DNA from: Jimgerdemannia flammicorona
Taxonomy: Eukaryota > Mucoromycota > Endogonomycetes > Endogonales > Endogonaceae
Length of the DNA stretch: 19,430 nucleotides
NCBI GenBank assembly: GCA_003990745.1
Contig: RBNI01002168.1
Location: forward strand, 1 to 19,430
Direction of reading: 5' to 3'
A model generated the notes under the pieces. It was not told the DNA's origin and did no database searches. It was given only the letters and a program-made list of their open reading frames with translations. A program made the translations under genes and the position numbers. Of this stretch, positions 18,480-19,430 are shown piece by piece (position 1 is the first letter of the stretch; every line of letters starts with the position of its first letter).

Positions 18480-19357
18480 TTCAACATGTTCTTTCTGCGC
18501 TTCATCTAGTATGCTGATCCCTTCTCGCCAATATGTTGATTACTTATAGAACACAAAATGTATGCATAACGTGGTTGTCAGTCAGAACACCAAACAAATG
18601 ATGTAAAAATACGCGCTTCACTCCTACATACCGGTTAGGTCCATGTTGCAGGCTCGTGTTCGTTTTCAGTGCCTTGGCTATTGCGCTGGCTCCCGGGTAG
18701 CCAATACTGTTCTCTGCAGAGGAGCACACAAAATGTATGCGCACCAGCCAGAACGCCTAACAGATGAATGCAAATATATGACGCTCCTCATTTCTACATA
18801 CCCTAGGTTCAGGTTTTGCAGGCTTGTGTTCGCTTTCAGTGCGCTGGCCGATATTGTTGTATGCAGAAACCCACACAAAATGCCAAACAGATGAATGCAA
18901 AAAATACAATGCGTCTCATTCCTACACGGTAGGTTCGGGTTTTGCAGGCTCGTGTTCGTTTTCAGTGCTTCGGCTAGTGCGGTTGTTCTCGGATCGCCGA
19001 TATGATTGTCTGCAGAGGAAAACATAAAATGTATGCGCGCGCTTGTGGTTGTCAGCCGGAACGCCAAAACAGATGAATGCCTAAATACAATTCATTCCCA
19101 CCTACATCGTAGGTTCAGGTTTTGCAGGATCGCGTTCGTTGTCAGTGCGCTGGGTCCCAGATCGTCGATATAGCTTGCTGCAGAGGAACACGCAAAATTT
19201 ATGCGCGCGTGATTGTTAGCCAGAACGCCAAACAGCTGAATACAAAAATGCAACGTGCCTCATTTCTACGTACACCATAAACTCCGTTTTCGCAGGCTCG
19301 TATTCGTTTTCAGTGCTTCGGCTATTGCGCTGACTCCCGGTTCGCCGATGCAGTTGT
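18480..19357 (-). pseudogene. LRR (ribonuclease-inhibitor type) gene fragment, multi-exon
   Basis: The minus strand holds successive exons each encoding one 28-residue leucine-rich repeat of the form N-x-IG-x2-GA-x-ALAEALKTNTSLQ-x-LNL. Exons: 19357-19274 (84 nt), 19177-19106 (72), 19009-18926 (84), 18860-18798 (63, with internal deletions), 18713 to about 18630, and a decayed sixth near 18540-18480. Introns of 65-96 bases run from GTAGG or GTACG to CTCTGCAG. Full exons start and end in the same codon phase, so units can be added or skipped in frame. Defects: CAA or CAT replaces the acceptor CAG before exons 1 and 4, indels occur in exon 4, and a stop in exon 6. The start lies outside the window. 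Such repeats are protein-binding scaffolds; no partner can be named. Confidence 0.75.
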
Positions 19358-19380
19358 TTGCAGAGGAACAATAGATAATG
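18540..19380 (-). repeat. Tandem exon-intron units of about 180 bp
   Basis: Not only the LRR exons but also the introns between them are similar. Each begins GTAG-x-AATGAG or close to it, has a TTGCATTCATCTGTTTGGCGT-like middle (with variants) and ends in a pyrimidine tract with CTCTGCAG. The array therefore arose by duplication of whole exon-intron units. Unit length is 180 where intact and shorter on the left side, where deletions accumulate. Confidence 0.8.
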
Positions 19381-19430
19381 TATCGGCGCGTGTGGAATGC
19401 GAAACTGATGGATATATACAAAAAAAAAAA
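19358..19430 (-). other. Partial intron and window edge
   Basis: Sequence upstream of the first LRR exon on the minus strand, resembling the other introns near its acceptor end (TTGTTCCTCTGCAA). It ends in a 10-base A run on the plus strand. No gene is visible. Confidence 0.45.

Noticed and set aside
1..19430. CRISPR array, tRNA or rRNA genes
   Set aside because: The short repeats (18, 19, 36 bp) are contiguous without spacers, and I recognise no tRNA cloverleaf or rRNA core sequence.

Overview
This window looks like a repeat-dominated stretch of a eukaryotic, most likely fungal, genome. The reasons are a Ty3/gypsy-type LTR retrotransposon, a LINE with an APE-type endonuclease, a DDE-transposase remnant of a kind I associate with fungi, and a gene fragment made of leucine-rich repeats interrupted by short introns. 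Species cannot be named from the sequence. Almost nothing here is an intact gene; most reading frames are old coding regions broken by stops and frameshifts.

Layout: (1) 1-206 is AT-rich flank. (2) 207-1144, 11238-11493 and 11494-11890 are pieces of one very old plus-strand LTR element (LTR, primer site, start of gag), now extremely AT-rich. (3) 1145-11237 is a younger full-length element of the same family, inserted on the minus strand into the old LTR with a CTAT target duplication. On the minus strand it reads 5' LTR - primer site - gag (CCHC) - protease (DTGA) - Cys-rich module - dUTPase - reverse transcriptase - RNase H - integrase (GPY module) - polypurine tract - 3' LTR. (4) 11891-17681 is a minus-strand LINE (ORF1, ORF2 with endonuclease and RT, 3' poly-A), inserted into the gag region of the old element and flanked by GATAT. 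(5) 17765-18044 is a DDE transposase tail, 18109-18222 six perfect copies of a 19-bp unit, and 18245-18466 a fold-back MITE-like element. (6) 18480-19357 is a minus-strand LRR gene fragment built of about 180-bp exon-intron units.

The most interesting points are the five-motif dUTPase domain placed between protease and RT of a gypsy element, a strong CpA-to-TpA (TpG-to-TpA) transition signature between the two LTRs resembling repeat-induced point mutation, the self-nesting of the family, and the LRR array in which each repeat is a phase-symmetric 84-nt exon with homologous introns.

The layers give a relative history: the old element first, then the young element and the LINE inserted into it, then decay by C-to-T type transitions. 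The LRR region on the right is CpG-rich and appears to have escaped that process.
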